A DNA stretch of 64,000 nucleotides from contig NZ_JABEME010000003.1 in the NCBI RefSeq assembly GCF_013004645.1, positions 372,001-436,000 of the forward strand, in the 5' to 3' direction. This DNA is from Stenotrophomonas africana (lineage in GTDB: Bacteria > Pseudomonadota > Gammaproteobacteria > Xanthomonadales > Xanthomonadaceae). A program made the translations under genes and the position numbers. The number at the start of each line of letters is the position of its first letter. The stretch's first letter is position 1. Below, in pieces: positions 45,204-52,503 of this stretch. A model generated the notes under the pieces. The model was not told the origin of the DNA and did not search any database. It saw only the letters and a program-made list of their open reading frames with translations.

Positions 45204-45653
45204 ATGCCGATGATCCGCCCTGCCCACGTCGATGACCTGCCCGCGATCAGTGCGGTGTGCCTGGCTGCATTCACTGCGGCGGTCGCGCCTTCGCTCAGCG
45301 CGGCCGGCATCGCCACCTTCGGCAGTGTCGCCGCAGCCGAAGCGTTCGGCGCGCGCCTGCACGGCGACAACCACATCCTGGTGGCCGAGCAGGACGGCCG
45401 TGTCGTCGGCGTGATCGAACTGAAGGAGGGTCGGCACCTTGCGATGTTGTTCGTCGATCCCGCCTGCCAGGGCCAGGGCATCGGTCATGCTTTGTTCGGG
45501 GCGGTGCTTCCACAGGTGCGCGCGCCGGTCCTGACCGTGCGCGCCTCGCTCAATGCAGTACCGACCTACCTGCGCTATGGCTTCGTGCTGGACGGCGACG
45601 TCGGCGAGTTCAATGGGCTGGTGTATCAACAGATGGTGCGGGCAGCGGCCTGA
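45204..45653 (+). CDS. GNAT-family N-acetyltransferase
   Basis: 149 aa from ATG 45204 with GGAAG ahead; ATG 45210 is an alternative. Acetyl-CoA binding motif A is LAMLFVDPACQGQGIGHALF (Q/R-x2-G-x-G). Motif B has a Tyr in the LRYGFVLDGD segment. Acceptor substrate unknown. Single-gene unit. Confidence 0.9.
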   Translation: MPMIRPAHVDDLPAISAVCLAAFTAAVAPSLSAAGIATFGSVAAAEAFGARLHGDNHILVAEQDGRVVGVIELKEGRHLAMLFVDPACQGQGIGHALFGAVLPQVRAPVLTVRASLNAVPTYLRYGFVLDGDVGEFNGLVYQQMVRAAA

Positions 45654-45790
45654 AGGCATCCGCCGGGCATGCCCGGCAATGCCCGGCGGGCGTCATGCCC
45701 TGCGGCACGCCCGTCATAAGCAAACTGAATCAGCGGGCTCCCCGGCGGTTCCTACAATGGCCTGTCACCCTGCCCTTCGAGATGCTGCCG

Positions 45791-47302
45791 ATGCGCGTCG
45801 CGCTTTCCGTGTTGCTGCTGGCTTCGGCGCTGAGCGCCTGCACCCCGGCCCCGGTTTCCACCGCCAACTCCGCCGAGGCGCCCGCGCCGGCCAAGGCAAT
45901 CGCCTGGCGCCAGGGCGATGTCGACGATGCCTTCGCCGAGGCTGCCGACAGCGGCAAGCCGGTGCTGCTGTACTGGGGTGCCGTCTGGTGCCCGCCGTGC
46001 AACCAGCTCAAAGCAGGCTTGTTCAAGGATCCGGCCTTCATCGCGCTGACCAGCAAATTCGTTCCTGTCTATCTGGATGGCGACGAGGAAGGGGCGCAGG
46101 CTTGGGGCGAGCGCTTCGGCGTACGCGGCTATCCGACCCTGATCGTATTGGACCCACAGCGCAACGAAATCACCCGCGTGGCCGGCGGCAACGACGCCGC
46201 CGAACTGACCCGGGCACTGACCGTTGCCGCAGGCCGCCGCAGTGCTGTTGCCGCCACCCTGGCCACAGCGCTGGCGACGCCGGGCAAGCTGGCTGCCGAA
46301 GACTGGCAGGTGCTGGGCGACTACGGCTGGGAAGTGGACGCCAACCGCTTGGCCGGCGAGCGCAGGAGCCAGGACGTGCTGCGCCAGCTGTCCAAGGCGG
46401 CACCGGATGCCGCCCTGCAGCGCCGCTTCGCTCTGCTTGCCTTGGCGACGGCCGAAAAGCCCGATGCCTCGCCCACCGAAGTGCGCGAACTGCTGCAGGC
46501 GGTGCTGGCGCAGCCCGCCGAAGTACGCCGCAACCGCGAGTTGCTGGGCTATGCCGGCGCCAACCTGGTGAAGCAGGCCAGCACAGGCCCGGCCACGTCC
46601 AACACCCTGGGCCAGCAACTGCTGGTCGCACTGGAGCGGGCAGACGCCGATCGCGGCGACCGCGCCGACGACGCGTTGTCGCGCGCGCTGACCGAAGTGT
46701 CGCTGGCCCGTCAGCAGCAGCCCGAGGGTGCACTGCCCGCGCCGCTGGTTGATCGGGTCAAGCAGCGCGTGGCCGCTGCCGATGCCGCCGCCACCGATGC
46801 GCATGCGCGCCAGGCTACGATCAGCAGCGCTGTCCATGCCCTGCGCGAGGTTGGCGACGACGCCGGTGCCGAGGCGCTGTTGCTGGCCGAGCTGAAGCGC
46901 AGCGAACAGCCGTACTACTACATGCCCGAGCTGGCCGAACTGGCCGAGCAACGCGGCGATACCGCCGGGGCGCTGGAGTGGTTGAAGCGTGCCTACGACG
47001 GTGCGCAGGGTCCGGCCACCCGCGTGCAGTGGGGCGTGCTGTACGTAGAGGGCCTGCTGAAGCTGGCGCCGGACGACGCACCACGCATCGAGCAGGCCAC
47101 CGCCTCGCTGATCGCCGAACTGGAAGCACAGCCTTCGGGCTACCACCAGCGCACCCGTCAGCGCTTCGAGCGCCTGGCCGGGCAGTTGAAGACATGGAGC
47201 GGCAAGCACCAGGGTGCGGAGACACTGGCGCGGCTGCAGCAGCGGATGCAGCAGGCGTGCGGCGACCAGGTGGATGGTGCGTGCAAGGATTGGTTGAGTT
47301 GA
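45791..47302 (+). CDS. Thioredoxin-fold lipoprotein with long helical domain
   Basis: 503 aa from ATG 45791; ATG 45782 is an alternative. The signal peptide ends in lipobox LSAC. A thioredoxin domain follows at about 40-140 with active site WCPPC and the cis-Pro loop GVRGYPTLIVLD. The remaining about 350 residues are helical repeats (YMPELAELAEQRGDTAGALEWL looks TPR-like). It faces the periplasm and probably reduces or isomerises protein disulfides, or supports assembly of an envelope complex. No partner is encoded nearby. Confidence 0.87.
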   Translation: MRVALSVLLLASALSACTPAPVSTANSAEAPAPAKAIAWRQGDVDDAFAEAADSGKPVLLYWGAVWCPPCNQLKAGLFKDPAFIALTSKFVPVYLDGDEEGAQAWGERFGVRGYPTLIVLDPQRNEITRVAGGNDAAELTRALTVAAGRRSAVAATLATALATPGKLAAEDWQVLGDYGWEVDANRLAGERRSQDVLRQLSKAAPDAALQRRFALLALATAEKPDASPTEVRELLQAVLAQPAEVRRNRELLGYAGANLVKQASTGPATSNTLGQQLLVALERADADRGDRADDALSRALTEVSLARQQQPEGALPAPLVDRVKQRVAAADAAATDAHARQATISSAVHALREVGDDAGAEALLLAELKRSEQPYYYMPELAELAEQRGDTAGALEWLKRAYDGAQGPATRVQWGVLYVEGLLKLAPDDAPRIEQATASLIAELEAQPSGYHQRTRQRFERLAGQLKTWSGKHQGAETLARLQQRMQQACGDQVDGACKDWLS

Positions 47303-47445
47303 GTTGATGAAGGCGCTGGCGGCGGGTTCGTCTGCCGGCGCTTTTGTTGATATCGGTTGTGGCGGGGGAAGGGGCTGGCCGGGGCACGCCGTAAACCCAC
47401 GGGCAACACATCAGCGCGCTGGTGAGGTTCGAAAAGCGGGTTCTG

Positions 47446-47508
47446 GTAGTGCCGGCCGCTGGCCGGCAACCCGACCTTGCCTGTCTGCCGGCCAGCGGCC
47501 GGCACTAC
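47446..47508. repeat. GTAG/CTAC inverted repeat pair
   Basis: GTAGTGCCGGCCGCTGGCCG... and its inverse ending GCCGGCACTAC, between the thioredoxin-fold gene and sodA. The rest of the 402-bp gap holds no gene until the sodA promoter. Confidence 0.88.
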
Positions 47509-47625
47509 CATGCCGCTCCTGCCCTTGCCTTTGACTCCGTCTCCGCGCCGCCGCAGGGAGCAGTCCTGCAGAGATTGATGGAAGGAATCAAAGCGACGAA
47601 CGCGCACGCATTTCAATGCCGCCCC

Positions 47626-47656
47626 TTGACCTCAACCAATGTTGAGGTGCGATAAC
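47626..47656 (+). promoter_or_regulatory. sodA promoter with SoxR/MerR-type operator
   Basis: -35 TTGACC (47626-47631) and -10 GATAAC (47651-47656) are 19 bp apart instead of 17. This is the overlong spacer typical of promoters activated by MerR-family regulators. Filling it is CCTCAACCAATGTTGAGG (47630-47647), with perfect 7-bp arms. The outer six bases on each side, CCTCAA and TTGAGG, are those of the SoxR box. A redox-responsive start of sodA transcription about 42 bp before the ATG is expected. Confidence 0.7.
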
Positions 47657-47704
47657 AATCTCCCCACGGCCAGCCTTCTGGCCTTCCCCACGGAGATTGC
47701 TTCG

Positions 47705-48334
47705 ATGTCGTACTCGCTTCCCCCGCTGCCCTATGCCTACGACGCCCTCGAGCCGCATTTCGATGCGCGCACGATGGAGATCCACCACAGCAAGCACCAC
47801 CAGACTTACGTCAACAACCTCAACACCGCCATCGATCAGGCCGGCATCGCCGCACAGCCGGTCGAGGCGCTGATCGCCAACCTCGATGCCGTGCCCGAGG
47901 CGCAGCGTGGCGCGGTCCGCAACAACGGCGGTGGCCACGCCAACCACAGCCTGTTCTGGACCGTACTCAGCACCAACGGTGGTGCACCCTATGATGAACT
48001 GGCCGCCGCCATCAACCGCGATCTCGGCGGCTTCGATGCCTTCAAGGACGCCTTCACCAAGGCGGCGCAGACCCGCTTCGGCAGCGGCTGGGCCTGGCTG
48101 ACCAGCGATCGCGATGGCCGCCTGCAGGTGGAAAGCAGCGCCAACCAGGACAGCCCGCTGATGGGCGCAGCCGTCGGCCTGTCGGGCAACACCCCGATCC
48201 TCGCACTGGATGTCTGGGAACACGCCTACTATCTGCACTACCAGAACCGCCGCCCGGACTACATCGGTGCGTTCTTCAACATCATCAACTGGGCCGAGGT
48301 CGGCCGGCGCTACCGCCAGGCCCGGGCCTCATGA
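47705..48334 (+). CDS. sodA: Superoxide dismutase, Mn type
   Basis: 209 aa from ATG 47705 (GGAGA in front). Metal ligands are H27 (MEIHHSKHH), the His in [11 protein letters not shown], and DVWEHAYY with Asp and His. [15 protein letters not shown] and [11 protein letters not shown] are features of manganese rather than iron enzymes, though metal use cannot be settled by sequence alone. It destroys superoxide in the cytoplasm. The stop overlaps the flavin reductase start (ATGA). A manganese import locus lies about 5 kb away. Confidence 0.94.
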   Translation: MSYSLPPLPYAYDALEPHFDARTMEIHHSKHHQTYVNNLNTAIDQAGIAAQPVEALIANLDAVPEAQRGAVRNNGGGHANHSLFWTVLSTNGGAPYDELAAAINRDLGGFDAFKDAFTKAAQTRFGSGWAWLTSDRDGRLQVESSANQDSPLMGAAVGLSGNTPILALDVWEHAYYLHYQNRRPDYIGAFFNIINWAEVGRRYRQARAS

Positions 48335-48906
48335 GCGGCGAGACACTGCCGTACGCCGGGCCGTGGGCGGGGGTCTTCCCCGCCCCCGCCCCGGTGCCGT
48401 CGGTCGAGATGCCGCCGCGTGCCCTGCGGCGGCTGCTCGGCCACTTTCCTACCGGCGTGGCCATCGTCTGCGCACGCGATGCGCAGGGCAAACCCATCGG
48501 CCTCACCATCAATTCGTTCGTGCCGGTGTCATTGCAGCCGCCCCTGGTGCTGTGGAACCTGGCGTTGCATGCGCAGAGCCTGTCCACCTTCCAGCGCGCC
48601 ACCCGCTTTGCGATCAGCGTGCTGGCGGCCGACCAGGAGGCGCTGGCCCGGCGCTTTGCCGATCCACAGGTGCGCAACCGCTTCGACGGCCTGGCATTGC
48701 TGGATGACGATGAGAACGCCCCGCCACGCATCGCCGGTGCGGTCGCCCATCTCACCTGTACCCGCCACGGACAGTGGCCGGTGGGCGATCACCTGCTGCT
48801 GGCCGGCCGCATCATCGAAGTGCACGAGAACGGCGGCGCGCCGCTGCTGTTCCATCGGGGCCGCTTCCAGCCCGGCCCCACCGAACTGCTGGTGGAGGTG
48901 CGCTGA
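48331..48906 (+). CDS. Flavin reductase-like (FMN-binding split barrel) protein
   Basis: 191 aa. Motifs [39 protein letters not shown] and [18 protein letters not shown] belong to the short-chain flavin reductase family, which gives reduced FMN/FAD to partner monooxygenases or other acceptors. It is coupled by stop/start overlap to sodA before it and to the TPR gene after it. Both reduced flavin and superoxide are tied to redox stress, which may explain the grouping. Confidence 0.88.
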   Translation: MSGETLPYAGPWAGVFPAPAPVPSVEMPPRALRRLLGHFPTGVAIVCARDAQGKPIGLTINSFVPVSLQPPLVLWNLALHAQSLSTFQRATRFAISVLAADQEALARRFADPQVRNRFDGLALLDDDENAPPRIAGAVAHLTCTRHGQWPVGDHLLLAGRIIEVHENGGAPLLFHRGRFQPGPTELLVEVR

Positions 48907-49241
48907 TGAACATCGAAGCCCTGGAATGCATGCTTGCGGCCGGCAAGGACGGCGCGCTGCTGCGCTTCGGTCTGGGCAAGGGCTGGCTGGATGCCGGCAA
49001 CCCGGTGCGCGCGGCCACCCATCTGGGCCGTTGCGTGGTGCTTGATCCGCAATACTCGGCCGCCTGGAAGCTGCTGGGCAAAGCCTGGCTGGCCAGCGGC
49101 CAGCCGCAGGCGGCGCGCGAAGCATGGCAACGCGGCTTGAGCGTGGCCGGCAGCAAGGGCGACCAGCAGGCACGCAAGGAAATGCAGGTGTTCCTGCGAC
49201 GCCTGGACCGCGAGCAGGCGGACCTGGCGAAGGCGGGCTGA
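48906..49241 (+). CDS. Small TPR protein
   Basis: 111 aa from ATG 48906, one base overlap with the flavin reductase stop. Contains about two tetratricopeptide units (LLRFGLGKGWLDAGNPVRAATHLGR and AAWKLLGKAWLASGQPQAAREA). No signal peptide, so a cytoplasmic protein-protein adaptor. It ends 5 bp before the convergent desaturase stop. Confidence 0.85.
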   Translation: MNIEALECMLAAGKDGALLRFGLGKGWLDAGNPVRAATHLGRCVVLDPQYSAAWKLLGKAWLASGQPQAAREAWQRGLSVAGSKGDQQARKEMQVFLRRLDREQADLAKAG

Positions 49242-49246
49242 GTCGA

Positions 49247-50395
49247 TCAGCCCGCGTTGGCCGATGCCGGTGTGGACATGATGTCCGACATCGGCAGGCG
49301 GCGCGGCTTGCTCGGGAACGCGTGACGCAGGATGCGCCAGACCACCTGGCCGAACTGGCGCGGCAGCGAGCCGTTGTTGTAGTGCTGGCCGTAACGGCGG
49401 CAGATGTCCTTCACTTCCTTGGCAATGGCCGCATAGCGGTTGGCCGGCAGGTCCGGGTAGAAGTGATGCTCGATCTGGTGGCTGAGGTTGCCCGACAGCA
49501 CGTTGATCAGGAAGCCGCCGCTGATGTTGGACGAACCGCGCAGCTGGCGCAGGTACCAGTGGCCGCGCGATTCATTGCGCAGGCATTCCTTCGGGAAGGT
49601 TTCCGACTCGGCGGTGAAGTGGCCGCAGAAGATGATCACGTAGGTCCAGATGTTGCGCAGGCCGTTGGCCACCATGTTGCCCAGCATCACGGTGAGGAAG
49701 AACGGGCCGGCCAGCAGCGGGAAGAACACGTAGTCCTTCAGCACCTGGCGGGCCATTTTCCGCGCCACCGGGCGGGTCTGCATCCACATCGCACGGCCGC
49801 TGATGCGGCCCTTCAGCCAACGGCCCAGGCGCAGGTCCTGCGCGGCCACGCCCCACTGGAACAGCAGCGCGAAGATCGGCGCGATGATCGGCTGCAGCAG
49901 GTAGAACGGCTTCCAGCGCTGCTCCGGGAAGATGCGCAGCAGGCCGTAGCCGATGTCATCGTCCATGCCACGCACGTTGGTGTAGGTGTGGTGGCGGAAA
50001 TTGTGGGTCTTGCGCCAGTTGTCGGCGGTGGCAACGATATCCCATTCGTAGGTATTGCCATTGAGTTTGGGGTCGCCGGTCCAGTCGAACTGGCCGTGCA
50101 TGACATTGTGGCCCAGCTCCATGTTCTCCAGGATCTTCGACAGCGCCAGCAGCAGCGTGCCGGTGATCGCGGCCGGCCACAGCAGTGGCATCCAGAACAG
50201 CGGCGAGAATGCCGCCAGGAACAGCAGGCCGCGGCCACCCACGCCGAACCAGCGCACGGCGGCAGCCACCCGGCGGATGTAGCGGGTATCGGAGGCGCCG
50301 AGGCTGCCGATCACACGGTCGCGGATCGCGTCGAGTTCCTCACCGAAGGCATGCATCTCGGCTGTACTCAGGGCACGGTCGGTAGCGCGGGTCAT
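49247..50395 (-). CDS. desB: Membrane fatty acid desaturase (DesB-like)
   Basis: 382 aa. The three histidine boxes of acyl-lipid/acyl-CoA desaturases are complete: HNVMH, HNFRHH and HQIEHH. Several membrane helices lie between them. In Pseudomonas aeruginosa, DesB with the oxidoreductase DesC desaturates acyl-CoA at position 9 under control of DesT, and the same three genes occur here in the same order. It lies 11 bp after the desC stop. Confidence 0.9.
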   Translation of the reverse strand: MTRATDRALSTAEMHAFGEELDAIRDRVIGSLGASDTRYIRRVAAAVRWFGVGGRGLLFLAAFSPLFWMPLLWPAAITGTLLLALSKILENMELGHNVMHGQFDWTGDPKLNGNTYEWDIVATADNWRKTHNFRHHTYTNVRGMDDDIGYGLLRIFPEQRWKPFYLLQPIIAPIFALLFQWGVAAQDLRLGRWLKGRISGRAMWMQTRPVARKMARQVLKDYVFFPLLAGPFFLTVMLGNMVANGLRNIWTYVIIFCGHFTAESETFPKECLRNESRGHWYLRQLRGSSNISGGFLINVLSGNLSHQIEHHFYPDLPANRYAAIAKEVKDICRRYGQHYNNGSLPRQFGQVVWRILRHAFPSKPRRLPMSDIMSTPASANAG

Positions 50396-50406
50396 GGCAG
50401 GCGTCC

Positions 50407-51477
50407 TCAGAGATCCAGGGTCAGGTCGGTAGTCGGCGCGCTCACGCAGATCCGCACCGGCTGTGCCGATTCGGACTGCAGGTCGCCGGTGCGCAGGTGG
50501 CGGGTGGCGCCACTGACGCGGTCACAGCTGCAGCTGTTGCAGATGCCCATGCGGCAGCCATGCTTGGGCTTGATGCCATGGGCTTCCAGGCTTTCCAGCA
50601 GCGAGCGGCCACGCGGCACGCTCAGCTGACGGCCACTGCGCGCAAGCGTCAGCGACACCTCACCTTCGCTGCTGGCATCGCGCAGCGGCGCCGGCGGGGT
50701 GAAGGCTTCGGCCTGGAAGCCGGCCACCTGGTGCGCCAGACGTTCGCGCGCAGCGGCAACGAAGCCGTCTGGGCCGCAGGCCAGCACATGGCGCTGCGCC
50801 AGCGGCGTGTCATCACCGGCCACCTGCAGATCATGGGTATCGATGCGCGCGGCCGGCGCCTGACCCTCACGGGTGGTCAGCAGATGCACGCGCAGGTTCG
50901 GATGCGCCGCAGCCATCGCCTGCAGTTCATCGCGAAACTGCAGGTGGGCGGCGGTGCGCTCCCAATAGAACAGGTCCACCGGTGCTGCCAGCGGGCGCTG
51001 GCAGGCGTCGCGCAACAGGCTGCGCATCGGCGTGATGCCACTGCCGGCAGCCAGCAGCAACACCGGCGCGGCGGCAGGCATATGGAATTCGCCGAAGGCG
51101 GCATCGAGGCGGAACAGTTCGCCCGGCTGCGCATGGTGGACCAGATGCTGGCTGACCCGGCCACCCTCGATCGCCTTGATGGTGATCGCCAGCTCACGCC
51201 GACCCAGTGCGGTGGGGCTGTAGCTGCGCTGCCACAAGCGTCCTTCAATCTCGACGCCCAGGGTGACGTGCTGGCCAGCGCGCATGCCGGCCCAGTGCCG
51301 GTTGGTGCGCAGGACCAAGGTCGCCGCGCCCTCGCCGGCCGGCTCACGCCGGACCAGGCGGGCCACCGGCTCGCGCAGGGTCCACAGGGGATTGAGCTGG
51401 CCCGCCCAGAAATCGAACAGCGACGGCGAGACCCAGCGGTACGGAGAGAACAGGGACGGACGGACGACAGCGTTCAT
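50407..51477 (-). CDS. desC: Ferredoxin-NAD(P)H oxidoreductase partner of the desaturase (DesC-like)
   Basis: 356 aa from ATG 51477. FAD domain with RSYSPTALG, NAD domain with LAAGSGITPMRSLLRD, and a C-terminal plant-type [2Fe-2S] domain HGCRMGICNSCSC...RICVS. It would pass electrons from NAD(P)H to the desaturase. First gene of the desCB operon. Its start lies 21 bp from the palindrome shared with the divergent desT gene. Confidence 0.9.
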   Translation of the reverse strand: MNAVVRPSLFSPYRWVSPSLFDFWAGQLNPLWTLREPVARLVRREPAGEGAATLVLRTNRHWAGMRAGQHVTLGVEIEGRLWQRSYSPTALGRRELAITIKAIEGGRVSQHLVHHAQPGELFRLDAAFGEFHMPAAAPVLLLAAGSGITPMRSLLRDACQRPLAAPVDLFYWERTAAHLQFRDELQAMAAAHPNLRVHLLTTREGQAPAARIDTHDLQVAGDDTPLAQRHVLACGPDGFVAAARERLAHQVAGFQAEAFTPPAPLRDASSEGEVSLTLARSGRQLSVPRGRSLLESLEAHGIKPKHGCRMGICNSCSCDRVSGATRHLRTGDLQSESAQPVRICVSAPTTDLTLDL

Positions 51478-51498
51478 GGGTGAACTATACGGGCGCAC

Positions 51499-51522
51499 AT
51501 ACACCTGTGTATACATGTGTAT
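51499..51522. promoter_or_regulatory. Palindromic operator between desC and desT
   Basis: ATACACCTGTGTATACATGT and the following GTAT form a 24-bp palindrome with 20 of 24 bases symmetric, midway between the divergent starts. It is the best candidate for DesT binding. A TATAGT (minus strand, 51489-51484) lies very close to the desC ATG, so the desC transcript may have almost no leader. Confidence 0.6.
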
Positions 51523-51539
51523 ATTGAACCGGATTGGGT

Positions 51540-52226
51540 ATGATTCAGCCTCGCCCCACCGGAACCCCCATGGCCGCCGCCACCGTCTTGTCGACGCCCG
51601 AAGATGCCAACAGCCCGGCCCGCCGTACGGTGAGCCGCGAGGATCTGCTGGCCGCCGCCCTGAAACTGATCGGGCCGCACCGCAGCCTGTCCACGCTCAG
51701 CCTGCGCGAAGTGGCTCGTGAGGCCGGCATCGCGCCGAACAGCTTCTACCGGCAGTTCCGCGACATGGACGAACTGGCCGTGGCACTGATCGATGCAGCC
51801 GGCCGCTCGCTGCGCACCATCATCGGCGAGGCCCGCCAACGCGCCACCTCCACCGCCACCAGCGTGGTGCGGGTCTCGGTGGAGACCTTCATGGAGCAGC
51901 TGCGCGCCGACGACAAGCTGCTGCACGTACTGCTGCGAGAAGGCGCGGTCGGCTCGGACGACTTCAAGCACGCGGTCGAACGCGAGCTGCACTATTTCGA
52001 GGAAGAGCTGCAGCACGACCTGGTGCGCCTGGCGGCACTGGATGGCGCCGTACTGCATGCCCCGGAACTGGTGGCCAAGGCCATCACCCGGCTGGTGTTC
52101 GCGATGGGCGCCACCGCCATGGATCTGCCACCGGAGAAGGATCCGGAACTGGTCGAACAGATCTCCACGATGATCCGCATGATCATCGTCGGCGCCCGTA
52201 CCCCCGCCGCATTCCGCCGCGGCTGA
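51540..52226 (+). CDS. desT: TetR-family regulator (DesT-like)
   Basis: 228 aa from ATG 51540; ATG 51570 (MAAATVLSTPED) is an alternative, and neither has a clear Shine-Dalgarno. The helix-turn-helix is STLSLREVAREAGIAPNSFY. The remaining helical domain would bind an acyl ligand, as in FabR/DesT of the same family. Divergent from desCB, which it probably represses in response to the unsaturated/saturated acyl-CoA ratio. Confidence 0.85.
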   Translation: MIQPRPTGTPMAAATVLSTPEDANSPARRTVSREDLLAAALKLIGPHRSLSTLSLREVAREAGIAPNSFYRQFRDMDELAVALIDAAGRSLRTIIGEARQRATSTATSVVRVSVETFMEQLRADDKLLHVLLREGAVGSDDFKHAVERELHYFEEELQHDLVRLAALDGAVLHAPELVAKAITRLVFAMGATAMDLPPEKDPELVEQISTMIRMIIVGARTPAAFRRG

Positions 52227-52248
52227 CGATCGGTACCCGGGGTCGGAT

Positions 52249-52266
52249 CCCTTTCCAAGGAAAGGG
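52249..52266. terminator. Hairpin after desT
   Basis: CCCTTTCC-AA-GGAAAGGG, a perfect 8-bp stem 23 bp after the stop, flanked by GGTCGGAT and CTCTGACTCC. It may be a terminator, without a U tract. Confidence 0.5.
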
Positions 52267-52337
52267 CTCTGACTCCGTCTCCCTGCCCCACACGGCAATT
52301 CCATCCTCCGCATATGACCACCGGCAGGGTCGCAGCC

Positions 52338-52364
52338 GTTATATGTAATGTTATAACACTCCCA
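52338..52364. promoter_or_regulatory. Zur-like inverted repeat upstream of the manganese receptor gene
   Basis: GTTATATGTAATGTTATAAC at 52338-52357 has mirrored ends. Within it TGTTATAACA (52349-52358) is a perfect palindrome in the context GTAATGTTATAACACTCC. This resembles proteobacterial Zur boxes. It lies 48 bp before the MntR-type box of the same gene. The remaining part of the gap holds no gene. Confidence 0.4.
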
Positions 52365-52411
52365 TGATCTGACTCGGCCGGCGCTCCACTCGGAATTGAT
52401 GCGGCTTCGTT

Positions 52412-52429
52412 ATATAGCACTTGCTATAT
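52412..52429. promoter_or_regulatory. MntR-type box upstream of the TonB receptor
   Basis: ATATAGCACTTGCTATAT is a perfect palindrome with 8-bp arms and a 2-bp centre. It shares TATAGC-n4-GCTATATT with the site ahead of mntH (55879-55896) and follows the AACATAGC-n4-GCTATGTT pattern of E. coli MntR sites. TATATT (52425-52430) is a plausible -10 covered by the box. Confidence 0.72.
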
Positions 52430-52503
52430 TGATAAGCCACTGCTTTCATATGCGTCAGCCAGGTCGCCCTCGCCGCCTTTCTTCCCCCAAGGACGACGCC
52501 CTC

